From Evansella cellulosilytica DSM 2522 (GTDB taxonomy: Bacteria > Bacillota > Bacilli > Bacillales > Salisediminibacteriaceae): DNA of 64,000 nt. Location: assembly GCF_000177235.2 (NCBI RefSeq), contig NC_014829.1, positions 1,240,001 to 1,304,000 of the forward strand. Reading direction: 5' to 3'. The translations under genes were made by a program, and so were the position numbers. Positions 25,532 through 33,972 of the stretch are shown here, piece after piece (position 1 is the stretch's first letter; each line of letters opens with the position of its first letter). The notes under the pieces were generated by a model. It ran no database searches and was not told the DNA's origin. It saw nothing but the letters and a program-made list of their open reading frames with translations.

Positions 25532-26608
25532 TTGAGTAACGAGAATTCATACAAAAAAGCAAATGCAATAACAAAACAGGGTTTTAAAGATCAGGTGAGT
25601 AAAATGGCTGAACTTGTGGGTGCTACTATCCCGAAGGATGCGGATTTTACAAGGGAAAAAAGAGGGGTATATAACCAGTCTATCTCATTAGATACAGTAA
25701 AAGAATTTATAAGTAATAGGGGAATGAGAATCTCAGATAGAATGATTAGAAGGTATCACTTATCTCTTATAAATAAAGGGTTTGTTATTCTATCAGGGAT
25801 TAGTGGTACTGGGAAAACTTGGTTAGCTGAACTTTATGCGGAAGCCATTGGAGCTAAGAAATTAGTTGTACCAGTTGCTCCAAACTGGACGTCTAATGAG
25901 GACTTATTGGGGTTTTATAATCCACTGGATAACGAATATAAGCACACTGAATTCAGCAAATTTCTTATGGAAGCACAAGATGAGTATGTAGCTTCACTAC
26001 AAGAAAAGCGACAGCCAGTACCATATCATATTATCTTAGATGAGATGAACTTGGCTCGTGTGGAATACTATTTTGCAAAATTTTTATCCCTTCTAGAAGT
26101 AAAAGGTAGAAATGAAGAAGTATACATTGATATTCCTCCAAAAGACAGAATTATATTAACTCCTAATCTATTTTTTATCGGGACTATTAATGTAGATGAA
26201 ACAACACAAAGTTTTGCTGATAAAGTGTACGATCGTGCTCAACTTATAGAAGTGGAAATTAGTAGAGAGGAAATTAAAGCTGCACTAGGCGCTGAAGAAT
26301 ATAGTGATGTTATCATGGAGATATGGGACACAGTATTTGAGGTTGCCCCTTTTGCTTATCGTGTAATTGGAGACTTAAAAAAGTATATAGAAGATGCAGA
26401 GAAAGTTGGACAAAGCTGGAATGTTGCATTAGATGAACAAGTATTACAGAAAATATTGCCGAAGATAAAGGGTACTGATCTAGAAATTGGAGGCAAACTA
26501 GAAGAATTAAAAATTATTCTTGATAGAGCTAATTTAGAATTAAGCACTGAAAAAGTAAACAAAATGTTAGAGAGGTATGCTAGATATGGAGTTGCAAGCT
26601 ACTTTTGA
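25532..26608 (+). CDS. McrB-like AAA+ ATPase of a restriction system
   Basis: 358 residues. Walker A is GISGTGKT (89-96), Walker B IILDEMNLARVE (Asp170-Glu171), and the sensor region FIGTINVDET is followed by DKVYDRAQLIEVE, all typical of the AAA_5/McrB branch. Unlike E. coli McrB there is no obvious N-terminal methyl-cytosine-binding domain, only a short helical region. GGGAG precedes TTG 25532. The last 23 bases overlap the DUF2357 gene, implying translational coupling as in McrBC pairs. Inferred role: NTP-driven translocation motor that activates the downstream nuclease. Confidence 0.85.
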   Translation: MSNENSYKKANAITKQGFKDQVSKMAELVGATIPKDADFTREKRGVYNQSISLDTVKEFISNRGMRISDRMIRRYHLSLINKGFVILSGISGTGKTWLAELYAEAIGAKKLVVPVAPNWTSNEDLLGFYNPLDNEYKHTEFSKFLMEAQDEYVASLQEKRQPVPYHIILDEMNLARVEYYFAKFLSLLEVKGRNEEVYIDIPPKDRIILTPNLFFIGTINVDETTQSFADKVYDRAQLIEVEISREEIKAALGAEEYSDVIMEIWDTVFEVAPFAYRVIGDLKKYIEDAEKVGQSWNVALDEQVLQKILPKIKGTDLEIGGKLEELKIILDRANLELSTEKVNKMLERYARYGVASYF

Positions 26609-28184
26609 TTTAAACTTTTATTGCGAGCAACAAAGAGGCTACATCCAAGAACCAAAAGAATGGCAATCCGTAATTTTGGAAATAGCTGTTGATATAGATA
26701 GGTGGGATTATTACGAACTATCCATAAATAATCAACCTGTAGAGCTTTTTCTAAAAATAATAGGTGCTAGTAAGCGATTAGTGACCAAAAGTTTCCGATT
26801 TTCCGCTGGACACTATAAATTGAAGTTATTTTATGACAAAGCTAATCGATATAGAAATTTTACAGTAGTTCCTTCCAAAATTAGTAAAGATGCTCATGTA
26901 GTTATGCTGGAAGAGTTAATTTATAAGCTTCCTGTGGATATATCAGTCAGCTTAAACCGATTAGGGGCGTTTACTGGAATAAGGTTTGTTCCAACTACGC
27001 ATTCAACTGTTGCTCAAGAGCTTCTTCGAATTCAAAGAGCTATCTTAGGTACGAATAAGAAAATGGGATTAGTAAAAGTATTAGATATATTGACTAAAGC
27101 TCCTCATCGAATCTTGAAGACGCAAGATGTATGGGTAAGATCAGAATATGTTAGACGTCCCAATGCTACTAAAATTGCCTATTCGCTTGTGCAACCAAAT
27201 AATCTTAGTTCGCAAAGTCTACCAGTAAGGCTTATGGACAGTAGGGTAGAGCATTCTTATAATATATATGAAAATCAGTTACTACAGTTATATATACATC
27301 AGGTAAACACCCAGCTTCGGAAGTTGAAGAAGATATTGCTAGCTCTTAACAATCAATCTTTATATGAGCAGGTTATACTGTTAGAAACAAAAATGGAACG
27401 AGCTACTAAAAGTGCGACTTTTCTTCATGAAGTCGATGTCCCAAACCACATAAGTTTAAAAATAACGATGGTTTTGTTAAATGTTCCTGCATATCGTGCG
27501 GTTTTAGATGGGTTTCAAGAGTTTCGCAAGGTGATGATATCAAATATAAATGAGAGAGAAATGGATTCACCATTAGAGAATACGCCGGAATTATATCAAA
27601 AGTGGGGGACACTTAAGATATTAGCTATTTTGTTAGATGAAGCTCTTAAAGCGGGATATGTTGTGAAAATGCAAAGATTATTGACCCCAATTCTTGGTAG
27701 TAATACGGTAAAGGTCCTGTCGGATGGGAAACCAGCTATTATTCTTGAGAATCCTATTACGAATAACATAGTAAGGTTTATTCCAGAGAGGTCATTTACA
27801 TCGAAAGGGAAGAGCTTAAGAAGTATTAGTTATATCCAAAGACCAGATATAGCGATTGAAGTTTCTAAACCAAATGGGAAAACCTCTATATTCTTATTTG
27901 ACCCCAAATATAAATTGCAAAGTGAAGATGAAATTTTTGATAATGCACTTAATCATAATAATAAAGGGAAACCTCAGAAAGTTGATATTGATAAGATGCA
28001 CGCTTATCGTGATGCTATTAGAGATGAAAAAGGTGGTCAAGTTGTAGAGCACGCTTCAATTTTATACCCAGGGGAAACGGTAGAATACATTAACGGGTTA
28101 AGTGCAATACAAGCCTATCCTTCTATGGACAAAGAATTAATAGAGCCCGTTGAGAAAGTGATCAATGCAGCGTTAGAAGGATGA
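26586..28184 (+). CDS. DUF2357 / McrC-like PD-(D/E)XK nuclease subunit
   Basis: About 532 residues. The long N-terminal DUF2357 region interacts with AAA partners in related systems. The C-terminal nuclease core has RPDIAIEV (Asp421) and FDPKYK (Asp439-x-Lys441), the D..D-x-K pattern of McrC-type nucleases. ATG 26586 is favoured over 26577 because GAGAGG sits at 26568-26573. It overlaps the AAA+ gene by 23 bases. A terminator at 28192 ends the restriction operon before the modification operon. Confidence 0.82.
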   Translation: MELQATFDLNFYCEQQRGYIQEPKEWQSVILEIAVDIDRWDYYELSINNQPVELFLKIIGASKRLVTKSFRFSAGHYKLKLFYDKANRYRNFTVVPSKISKDAHVVMLEELIYKLPVDISVSLNRLGAFTGIRFVPTTHSTVAQELLRIQRAILGTNKKMGLVKVLDILTKAPHRILKTQDVWVRSEYVRRPNATKIAYSLVQPNNLSSQSLPVRLMDSRVEHSYNIYENQLLQLYIHQVNTQLRKLKKILLALNNQSLYEQVILLETKMERATKSATFLHEVDVPNHISLKITMVLLNVPAYRAVLDGFQEFRKVMISNINEREMDSPLENTPELYQKWGTLKILAILLDEALKAGYVVKMQRLLTPILGSNTVKVLSDGKPAIILENPITNNIVRFIPERSFTSKGKSLRSISYIQRPDIAIEVSKPNGKTSIFLFDPKYKLQSEDEIFDNALNHNNKGKPQKVDIDKMHAYRDAIRDEKGGQVVEHASILYPGETVEYINGLSAIQAYPSMDKELIEPVEKVINAALEG

Positions 28185-28191
28185 TAAAAAT

Positions 28192-28217
28192 AGCTATCTT
28201 TTAAGGTAGCTTTTTAT
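28192..28217 (+). terminator. Rho-independent terminator between restriction and modification operons
   Basis: AGCTATCTT pairs with AAGGTAGCT (one G-U pair), followed by TTTTT. Confidence 0.8.
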
Positions 28218-28260
28218 TATGTAGTGAATAAATATTTTTTAAAAAAGCAAACATATATTC

Positions 28261-28290
28261 TTGCCATTAGACTTCATTTTAGTCTATAAT
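28261..28290 (+). promoter_or_regulatory. Sigma-A promoter of the modification operon with internal dyad
   Basis: TTGCCA (28261-28266) and TATAAT (28285-28290) are 18 bases apart. Between them, TAGACT (28268-28273) and AGTCTA (28281-28286) form a dyad that reaches into the -10 box, as expected for an operator. Confidence 0.65.
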
Positions 28291-28291
28291 G

Positions 28292-28331
28292 AATACAGCA
28301 AAATAATAGAATTTATATTTTTTGCTGTATT
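28292..28331 (+). promoter_or_regulatory. Perfect 12-bp inverted repeat in the methyltransferase leader
   Basis: AATACAGCAAAA (28292-28303) and TTTTGCTGTATT (28320-28331) are exact complements separated by 16 bases, just downstream of the -10 box and 8 bases before the ribosome site. It could be an operator or an RNA hairpin affecting translation of the first gene. Confidence 0.55.
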
Positions 28332-28352
28332 GGTGTATTGGAGGTGGTAGTC

Positions 28353-28913
28353 ATGAATCTTGTAGAACCAATTAAGTCTGAGAAAGATATTGAAAAATTA
28401 AAGGCAGTATTAAAAAGCCAAAACTATAGAGACTATTTATTGTTTGTACTTGGTATTAATACAGGTATGAAAATTTGTGATATCCTTTTTTTAAAATTTC
28501 AAGACGTCTTTCATCAAGGTGAAATTGTGTCTTCTATACATATCAGTGGAGATAACTACCCTATAAATTCTGGTGTCAAGGAATGTCTTTTGTTATTTGT
28601 GGAACAGCAAAAAAGGGAAGAAGAATTTCTATTGTCACGCTACATTTTTGAAAGTAGGAAAGGTAGAGAACCTATTGACCGGTCCCACGCTTATCGTATT
28701 TTAAATGATGCTTCTATTAAAATTGGACTCAAAGCTAATGTAGGAACAAATACGATGAGAAAGACATTTGGGTATCATCATTATAAAAAATTTAAAGATA
28801 TTAACTATCTTCAAAAGTTATTTCACCATTCGTCTAGTAAGAAGACGCTGAAGTATATCGGATTCAATAGTGCTCCCGATAATAAAGATAGTATAAACGA
28901 GTTTATTTTATAG
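28353..28913 (+). CDS. Tyrosine-recombinase-like protein with substituted catalytic residues
   Basis: About 186 residues, only the catalytic-domain fold with no N-terminal core-binding domain. GGAGGTGG sets ATG 28353. The usual first Arg (TGxRxxD) is Lys40 (TGMKICD). The HxxR box reads NTMRKTF, so the His is Asn133 while Arg136 remains. LFHHSS and the nucleophile Tyr (KYIGF) are kept. Two of the catalytic residues are therefore altered and DNA strand exchange is doubtful. It is the first gene of the modification operon and ends 21 bases before a methyltransferase start. A DNA-binding regulator derived from an integrase is a reasonable alternative. Confidence 0.75.
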   Translation: MNLVEPIKSEKDIEKLKAVLKSQNYRDYLLFVLGINTGMKICDILFLKFQDVFHQGEIVSSIHISGDNYPINSGVKECLLLFVEQQKREEEFLLSRYIFESRKGREPIDRSHAYRILNDASIKIGLKANVGTNTMRKTFGYHHYKKFKDINYLQKLFHHSSSKKTLKYIGFNSAPDNKDSINEFIL

Positions 28914-28934
28914 ATTTTTGGAAGGTGAATTTAA

Positions 28935-30017
28935 ATGATTCCTAGAGTAATAGATTTATTTAGTGGTTGTGGTGGAATTAGTGAGGGTTTTCGGTTAGCC
29001 GGATTTGATATTTTAGGTGGACTTGATTTTAATCCAGATGCAGTGGAAACTTTTCATCAAAACTTTTTAAACTCTCGTGCAATTTGTGCGGATATCCAAG
29101 AGATAAAGAATGATGAAATTACTTATATGTTTGATTTAACTGGAGACATAGATGTAATCGTTGGTGGACCACCTTGTCAAGGTTTTTCTTCTGCGAATCG
29201 TTGGCAAAAAGAAATGGCAGACCCGAGAAATAAATTGTTTTATGAATACATTCGATTTGTAGAAGTTTTTATGCCTAAAGTAGTACTTATAGAGAACGTA
29301 CGTGGTATTCTAACACGAGACAACGGATACGCCCGGAAAAAAATATATTCTATTCTAGAAAATCTCGGTTATATAGTTGATAGTGCAGTTCTTGATGCCT
29401 CTGAATTCGGAGTGCCGCAAAAACGATTAAGAGCATTCTTTATCGCAACAAGGAAAGATATTCCTCAAATTACTTTTGATAAATTAAAGAAAAAACCAAT
29501 TGTGTTAGTTAAAGATGCGCTAGGAGAATTATATGAATTAGAAGAGCAAATGGGAAAAAATCGTTCGAACTACTTTTTATCTTCTAAACCAGATTCTTCA
29601 TATAGAAAATATTTAAGAAATTCTAAAAATAGTATAGAAAATCATGAAATCCGTTATCCAGCTAAAATTCAGCAAGACAGGATTGCTTGTGTTCCACAAG
29701 GAGGAAATTGGCGCGATATTCCAGAAAGTTACTTTCCAAATAACCGTAAGAATCGCCACTCTTCAGCCTACAAGCGTCTAGATGAAGAAGATGTCTCTGT
29801 AACAATAGATACAGGAAATGCACATAGTAATTATTTTCACACTATATTTCATAGAATTCCTACAGTTAGAGAGGCCGCAAGACTCCAATCTTTTAATGAT
29901 GACTTTATTTTTTATGGATCTAGGACAAGCCAGTATAGACAAGTAGGAAATGCTGTACCCCCATTATTAGCAAAGGCAGTTGCAGTTGCAATCAAGGAGG
30001 GATTAACAAATGAGTAA
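28935..30017 (+). CDS. DNA cytosine-5 methyltransferase (first of tandem pair)
   Basis: 360 residues with C5-MTase motifs in order: I DLFSGCGG (7-14), IV GGPPCQGF with catalytic Cys81, VI ENVRG, VIII VPQKRLRAFF, and X RQVGNAVPP near the C-terminus. The target-recognition region lies between VIII and X (about 190-290). The gene overlaps the next methyltransferase by 8 bases. By analogy with BsuMI, which uses two MTases (YdiO and YdiP), the pair should protect host sites from the AAA+/DUF2357 nuclease upstream. The target sequence is unknown. Confidence 0.93.
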   Translation: MIPRVIDLFSGCGGISEGFRLAGFDILGGLDFNPDAVETFHQNFLNSRAICADIQEIKNDEITYMFDLTGDIDVIVGGPPCQGFSSANRWQKEMADPRNKLFYEYIRFVEVFMPKVVLIENVRGILTRDNGYARKKIYSILENLGYIVDSAVLDASEFGVPQKRLRAFFIATRKDIPQITFDKLKKKPIVLVKDALGELYELEEQMGKNRSNYFLSSKPDSSYRKYLRNSKNSIENHEIRYPAKIQQDRIACVPQGGNWRDIPESYFPNNRKNRHSSAYKRLDEEDVSVTIDTGNAHSNYFHTIFHRIPTVREAARLQSFNDDFIFYGSRTSQYRQVGNAVPPLLAKAVAVAIKEGLTNE

Positions 30018-31101
30018 ATCAAAAATTATTGATTTGTTTAGTGGTGTTGGCGGCTTCAGTCTAGGCTTTGAGATGGCTGGTTATGAAACTGTTCTAGCTA
30101 TCGATTTCTGGAAAGATGCTATCGAGACATATAATCATAACAGAGAAAACAAGGTTGCAGAAGTAATGAGTATTCATGATCTTTCAAAAGAAAGGTTGGA
30201 AAAGTTGAAAAGTGATCATACAATTGAAGGGATTATTGGCGGACCTCCGTGTCAGGGGTTTAGCACAGTTGGTACAAGAGATATAAATGATGAGAGGAAC
30301 CACCTCTATTTAGAGTATTTTCGAGTTGTTAAAGAAGTTATGCCGAAATTTTTTGTGATTGAAAATGTTAAAGGTCTTTTAACTTTAAATAAAGGCATGT
30401 TCAAAGAAGATATAATGGATCGATTTGGGAATTTAGGTTATCGTATATCTGAACCACAAGTATTAAATGCAGCTGATTATGGTGTTCCTCAGCATCGACA
30501 CCGAGTATTCTTTGTGGGCGTACTGGACGGAGCTTTTGAGTTCCCTAGAAAAAAAAATGAGGTAATTTCTACTAAGGATGCGTTATCCGATTTACCATCA
30601 TTAGAAAAATTTGAAGGTTCAGATGTCGAGTTCGAATATCATGTAAAACCTCAGAATCTTTATCAAACATTTATGAGAGAAAATTCTGATATTATCCTTA
30701 ATCATAACAAGACGAACCATACCGATCAAACGATTGACATAATTTCGATGGTAGGGGATGGGGGGTCAATTAAAGACCTGCCACCAGAATACTGGAATAT
30801 TAGAAAATATAACAAAGCGTTTCAGAGAATGAACAGTAATTTACCTTCTCATACGATAGATACAGGTCATAGAAATTACTTCCACTATGAAGAAAACCGT
30901 GTACCTTCAGTCCGCGAGTGTGCTAGAATACAATCCTTTCCAGATGACTTTGTGTTTTTAGGCACTAAGTCAAGTCAATATAAACAAGTAGGGAATGCTG
31001 TACCGCCACTACTTGGATATGAAATAGCTCTAGAACTACAAAAAAGATACAAGAAAAGTAATAGCAAAAATTCTATAGAACAGCTTACTTTAATTCCATA
31101 A
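30010..31101 (+). CDS. DNA cytosine-5 methyltransferase (second of tandem pair)
   Basis: 363 residues. Motif I is DLFSGVGG, motif IV GGPPCQGF with Cys81, motif VI ENVKG, motif VIII VPQHRHRVFF, motif X KQVGNAVPP. It resembles the upstream MTase in layout but differs in the recognition region, so the two may act on different strands of an asymmetric site or on overlapping sites. AAGGAGG precedes ATG 30010 inside the end of the upstream gene, indicating coupling. A hairpin follows at 31106. Confidence 0.93.
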   Translation: MSKSKIIDLFSGVGGFSLGFEMAGYETVLAIDFWKDAIETYNHNRENKVAEVMSIHDLSKERLEKLKSDHTIEGIIGGPPCQGFSTVGTRDINDERNHLYLEYFRVVKEVMPKFFVIENVKGLLTLNKGMFKEDIMDRFGNLGYRISEPQVLNAADYGVPQHRHRVFFVGVLDGAFEFPRKKNEVISTKDALSDLPSLEKFEGSDVEFEYHVKPQNLYQTFMRENSDIILNHNKTNHTDQTIDIISMVGDGGSIKDLPPEYWNIRKYNKAFQRMNSNLPSHTIDTGHRNYFHYEENRVPSVRECARIQSFPDDFVFLGTKSSQYKQVGNAVPPLLGYEIALELQKRYKKSNSKNSIEQLTLIP

Positions 31102-31105
31102 TAGG

Positions 31106-31147
31106 AAACCCTTATTTAGTTAAGTGAAAAAAGCTAAATAAGGGTTT
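31106..31147 (+). terminator. Hairpin ending the tandem methyltransferase operon
   Basis: AAACCCTTATTTAG (31106-31119) pairs perfectly with CTAAATAAGGGTTT (31134-31147). Strong 14-bp stem with a weak T tail. Confidence 0.75.
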
Positions 31148-32118
31148 ATTGAATTTGACCTTACTTAGTCAATTATATAAAAATGGAAAAGTGTACATGG
31201 TCGATCTTATACAGTGATTACAAATAATCGATAAGAACTTAGTAAGGATCTTTTAAAATGCCATATTTTTTAAATGTTATTAATTACTGAGAAAAATACC
31301 ATGTGAGTTTAAATTTTTCCGATATAAATAACGAGTATATCAGAGTTGCATTATTATTTGATCTTCTTACTTCCCCTATTCCTGTGAATGTTATTTGTTG
31401 GTAATCACTAATATATTTTCAGATACTTTGAATATGAATATGATGCCTTTAACTTTCAATTTGAATGTCTGGTAAGTCATGAATCCCCTTTTAAATGGAA
31501 TGGAAAACAAAAGGGGAACGAGTATATAAGCGATACACTTGCAAGGCTTACGGTATTTGCGGTCAAAAAGTAGTCTTGTACTTATGCCAAGAACCGAAGG
31601 TCGGTAACTAGGTTTACAGATGAAGGAGTGATTGAACAGACTTCCAAAACTACGGGAAATTAAATAAATATTTATAAACAAAGAGCGACAATTCGTTGTG
31701 TACCCTTTTCAGGATTATGAAACAAAACCTCGGCTATTTATTCTTTTTAACACAAGGGTTTGAATCAATGGCATGAGGCCAACCTAATTTGTCTTGTTAT
31801 AGTCTCAAGAGACTGTTCAAAAAAAATGCAGTTAAGGAGCTCTTAGATATCTACAGAGAACTAGCTTCTTCAAGATTTGATATGCACAACACTTCTTTAA
31901 GCAAAAGTGGATAATTCCATGCTTTCAAGTGTACTGCGAATTCAATTATTAGACAGTCTGTTATACGGTGGTGTGAGAGGTCGGGGGCTAATCGCCCCCT
32001 CCTACTCGTTTGGTATTCTTTTAAATTTGTATATTTTTGTAGATTCTTAGTATCTCATATTATGTTATACTTCTACTTATAAACAAATCTGTATACTTGA
32101 TTTTGAAGGGGATTTACA
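31148..32118. other. Seam between the two restriction-modification clusters
   Basis: Nearly 1 kb with no intact gene. It contains a decayed transposase (31427-31663) and a GC-rich hairpin GGGGGC/GCCCCC at 31983-31999. The upstream region of the third methyltransferase follows, with a TATACT box at 32066 and a GAAGGGG ribosome site. Confidence 0.6.
31427..31663 (+). pseudogene. Decayed IS1182-like transposase fragment
   Basis: Read in one frame with one in-frame TAG near 31570, the products FEYEYDAFNF, GNEYISDT and SCTYAKNRRSVTRF align in order with the C-terminal zinc-ribbon-like region of IS1182-family transposases (Y.YDxF.C, GYxxY.SDP, CT.SKN...VTR). No ends or inverted repeats of the element were recognised. 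Confidence 0.4.
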
Positions 32119-33813
32119 ATGGGCAAACTCAAAGTAATTGATTTATTTGCAGGTGCAGGTGGATTGAGTGCTGGATTTGAGCAAACAGATTCATTTGAAG
32201 TCATTGCAGCAATCGAAAATAATAAAAATGCCAGAAAAACATTTAGAAGAAATCATAAAAGCTTAAGGAAAGAATTTTTTTTTAGAGATATAAAAGATCT
32301 TAAATATGAGCAAATTAATGAATTAAAAAAAATAGGAATAGATATTGTAATAGGTGGTCCACCATGTCAGGGCTTTTCAAATGCTAATCGTCAAAAGAAT
32401 ACACTTATATCCATAAATAACCAACTTGTAAAAGATTATATAAATGTGATTGAAAACCTAAATCCAAAAGCATTTTTAATGGAAAATGTAAATACGATGC
32501 GATCGGAAAAGCATAAGTTCTTTAAAGCAAATCATGAAAAAGAAGAGCTTGAAAGATTGGATATAAAGCTAGTGAATGAAACAATTGTAATTGGGAAAAA
32601 AATGAAATTAACTCTTTTGCTCATTGAGTTTCTAAATCAACAAGATATTAATTTTAGTGAATTTTTATTAGATGAAGAAATTTTTTCAAAATTAAACGCA
32701 ATTCAACGAAAAAACAATATAAAAGAATACTTTAACAAAGATAATAATTCACGCTATTTCAAAAAAATATTAACAAAATGGAACGAATTACACAATTATT
32801 GGTGTGATGACTATAAAGAAAATTGGAAAAAGTTAAGAGAGGAACTAGCAGATATTTTGTTGTCGGGGATAGAAAGCGGTGGATTTCTAGATAGGTTAAA
32901 AGAAATTGTAGAAGTACAAAGGATATTAATGAAGTATAGGGAAATTAAAGATAATGATATATTCTATAAAAATATAACGATAGTTAATGAGAATATTACT
33001 GTTGAAGTACAAACGTATAATGTATTTGAGTATGTAAAGAAAAGGTTGAAAAAATTAAGGTATAAGATTAACGAAGATGATAAATATATTTTAAATGCAG
33101 CAAATTATGGGGTCCCACAACAAAGAAGACGTCTATTTATAATTGGAGTTCGGGAAGATTTAGTAAAAAAAGGACGAAGGGTAACATTACCTGAACCAAT
33201 ATTAACTAATGAAGAAGAGTTTTTTAATATTTCGATTGCGATAAGTGACTTGGAAACCCTCCCTACTAGTACGATGATAGATTCACCACCAGTTCCTATT
33301 AAGAAACAGAATTTAATAAGTAGAAATTCATTAGTAAATTATTATCGCGAAAATAATAATGGATACTTGTATAACCATGTAAGAACTGAAACTCGTGAAA
33401 CTGCCTTAAAGCGTTTTCGTTCGTTGCAACCCGGACAAAATTTTCATGACTTAACAGATGAACTGAAATCTACCTATACTGATTATAGTAGAACGCAAAA
33501 TACAGTTTATAAAAGACTAGATTATGAAGAAATTGCAGGGACAGTTTTGAATGTAAGGAAATCTATGTGGATACATCCAAGCCTTGATCGTGCAGTGACA
33601 ATTAGGGAGGCTGCCAGATTACAATCATTTCAAGATAACTTTATATTTGAAGGTACAAAAGATGCACAATATCAACAAGTGGGAAATGCTGTACCACCAT
33701 TATTAGCTAGATTTATTGCAGAAAGTCTATTAAATGCACTAGGGGAAAATCCAAAAGTTGAGGCAGTTGATATGCTAAATATAAACAATAAACTGGAGGA
33801 AATTGTTATTTGA
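32119..33813 (+). CDS. DNA cytosine-5 methyltransferase with large internal insertion
   Basis: 564 residues. Motif I is DLFAGAGG, motif IV GGPPCQGF with Cys83, motif VI MENV (121-124), motif VIII VPQQRRRLF (332-340) and motif X QQVGNAVPP. In ordinary family members VI and VIII are about 45 residues apart; here they are about 210 apart, so some 165-170 mostly helical, Lys/Glu/Asn-rich residues are inserted. GAAGGGG precedes ATG 32119, and a terminator at 33839 separates it from the GHKL gene. It is the likely modification partner of the GHKL-Z1-DUF4420-AIPR genes downstream. Confidence 0.92.
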   Translation: MGKLKVIDLFAGAGGLSAGFEQTDSFEVIAAIENNKNARKTFRRNHKSLRKEFFFRDIKDLKYEQINELKKIGIDIVIGGPPCQGFSNANRQKNTLISINNQLVKDYINVIENLNPKAFLMENVNTMRSEKHKFFKANHEKEELERLDIKLVNETIVIGKKMKLTLLLIEFLNQQDINFSEFLLDEEIFSKLNAIQRKNNIKEYFNKDNNSRYFKKILTKWNELHNYWCDDYKENWKKLREELADILLSGIESGGFLDRLKEIVEVQRILMKYREIKDNDIFYKNITIVNENITVEVQTYNVFEYVKKRLKKLRYKINEDDKYILNAANYGVPQQRRRLFIIGVREDLVKKGRRVTLPEPILTNEEEFFNISIAISDLETLPTSTMIDSPPVPIKKQNLISRNSLVNYYRENNNGYLYNHVRTETRETALKRFRSLQPGQNFHDLTDELKSTYTDYSRTQNTVYKRLDYEEIAGTVLNVRKSMWIHPSLDRAVTIREAARLQSFQDNFIFEGTKDAQYQQVGNAVPPLLARFIAESLLNALGENPKVEAVDMLNINNKLEEIVI

Positions 33814-33838
33814 AAATATAGACAAATAAATGGAAAAA

Positions 33839-33863
33839 AGGGGGCTAATAGTCCTCTTTTTTT
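33839..33863 (+). terminator. Rho-independent terminator
   Basis: AGGGGGCT pairs with AGTCCTCT (two G-U pairs) around AAT, followed by a run of T. Confidence 0.75.
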
Positions 33864-33972
33864 GTATAATTAAATTAGAGACTAAAATGAGATAAAATTT
33901 ATAGGATATTATGGTATTAATTATTCATTTGTTGTTATAAAAAACTATTTAATAAAAGTTGGTGAAGAAATA

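Noticed and set aside
28353-28913. Mobile element or prophage integrase with attachment site
   Set aside because: Catalytic residues are altered, the protein is too short, and no tRNA or flanking direct repeat was seen.
31391-31681. 96-residue minus-strand frame
   Set aside because: It lies antisense to the decayed transposase, has no ribosome site and no recognisable domain; a shadow frame.
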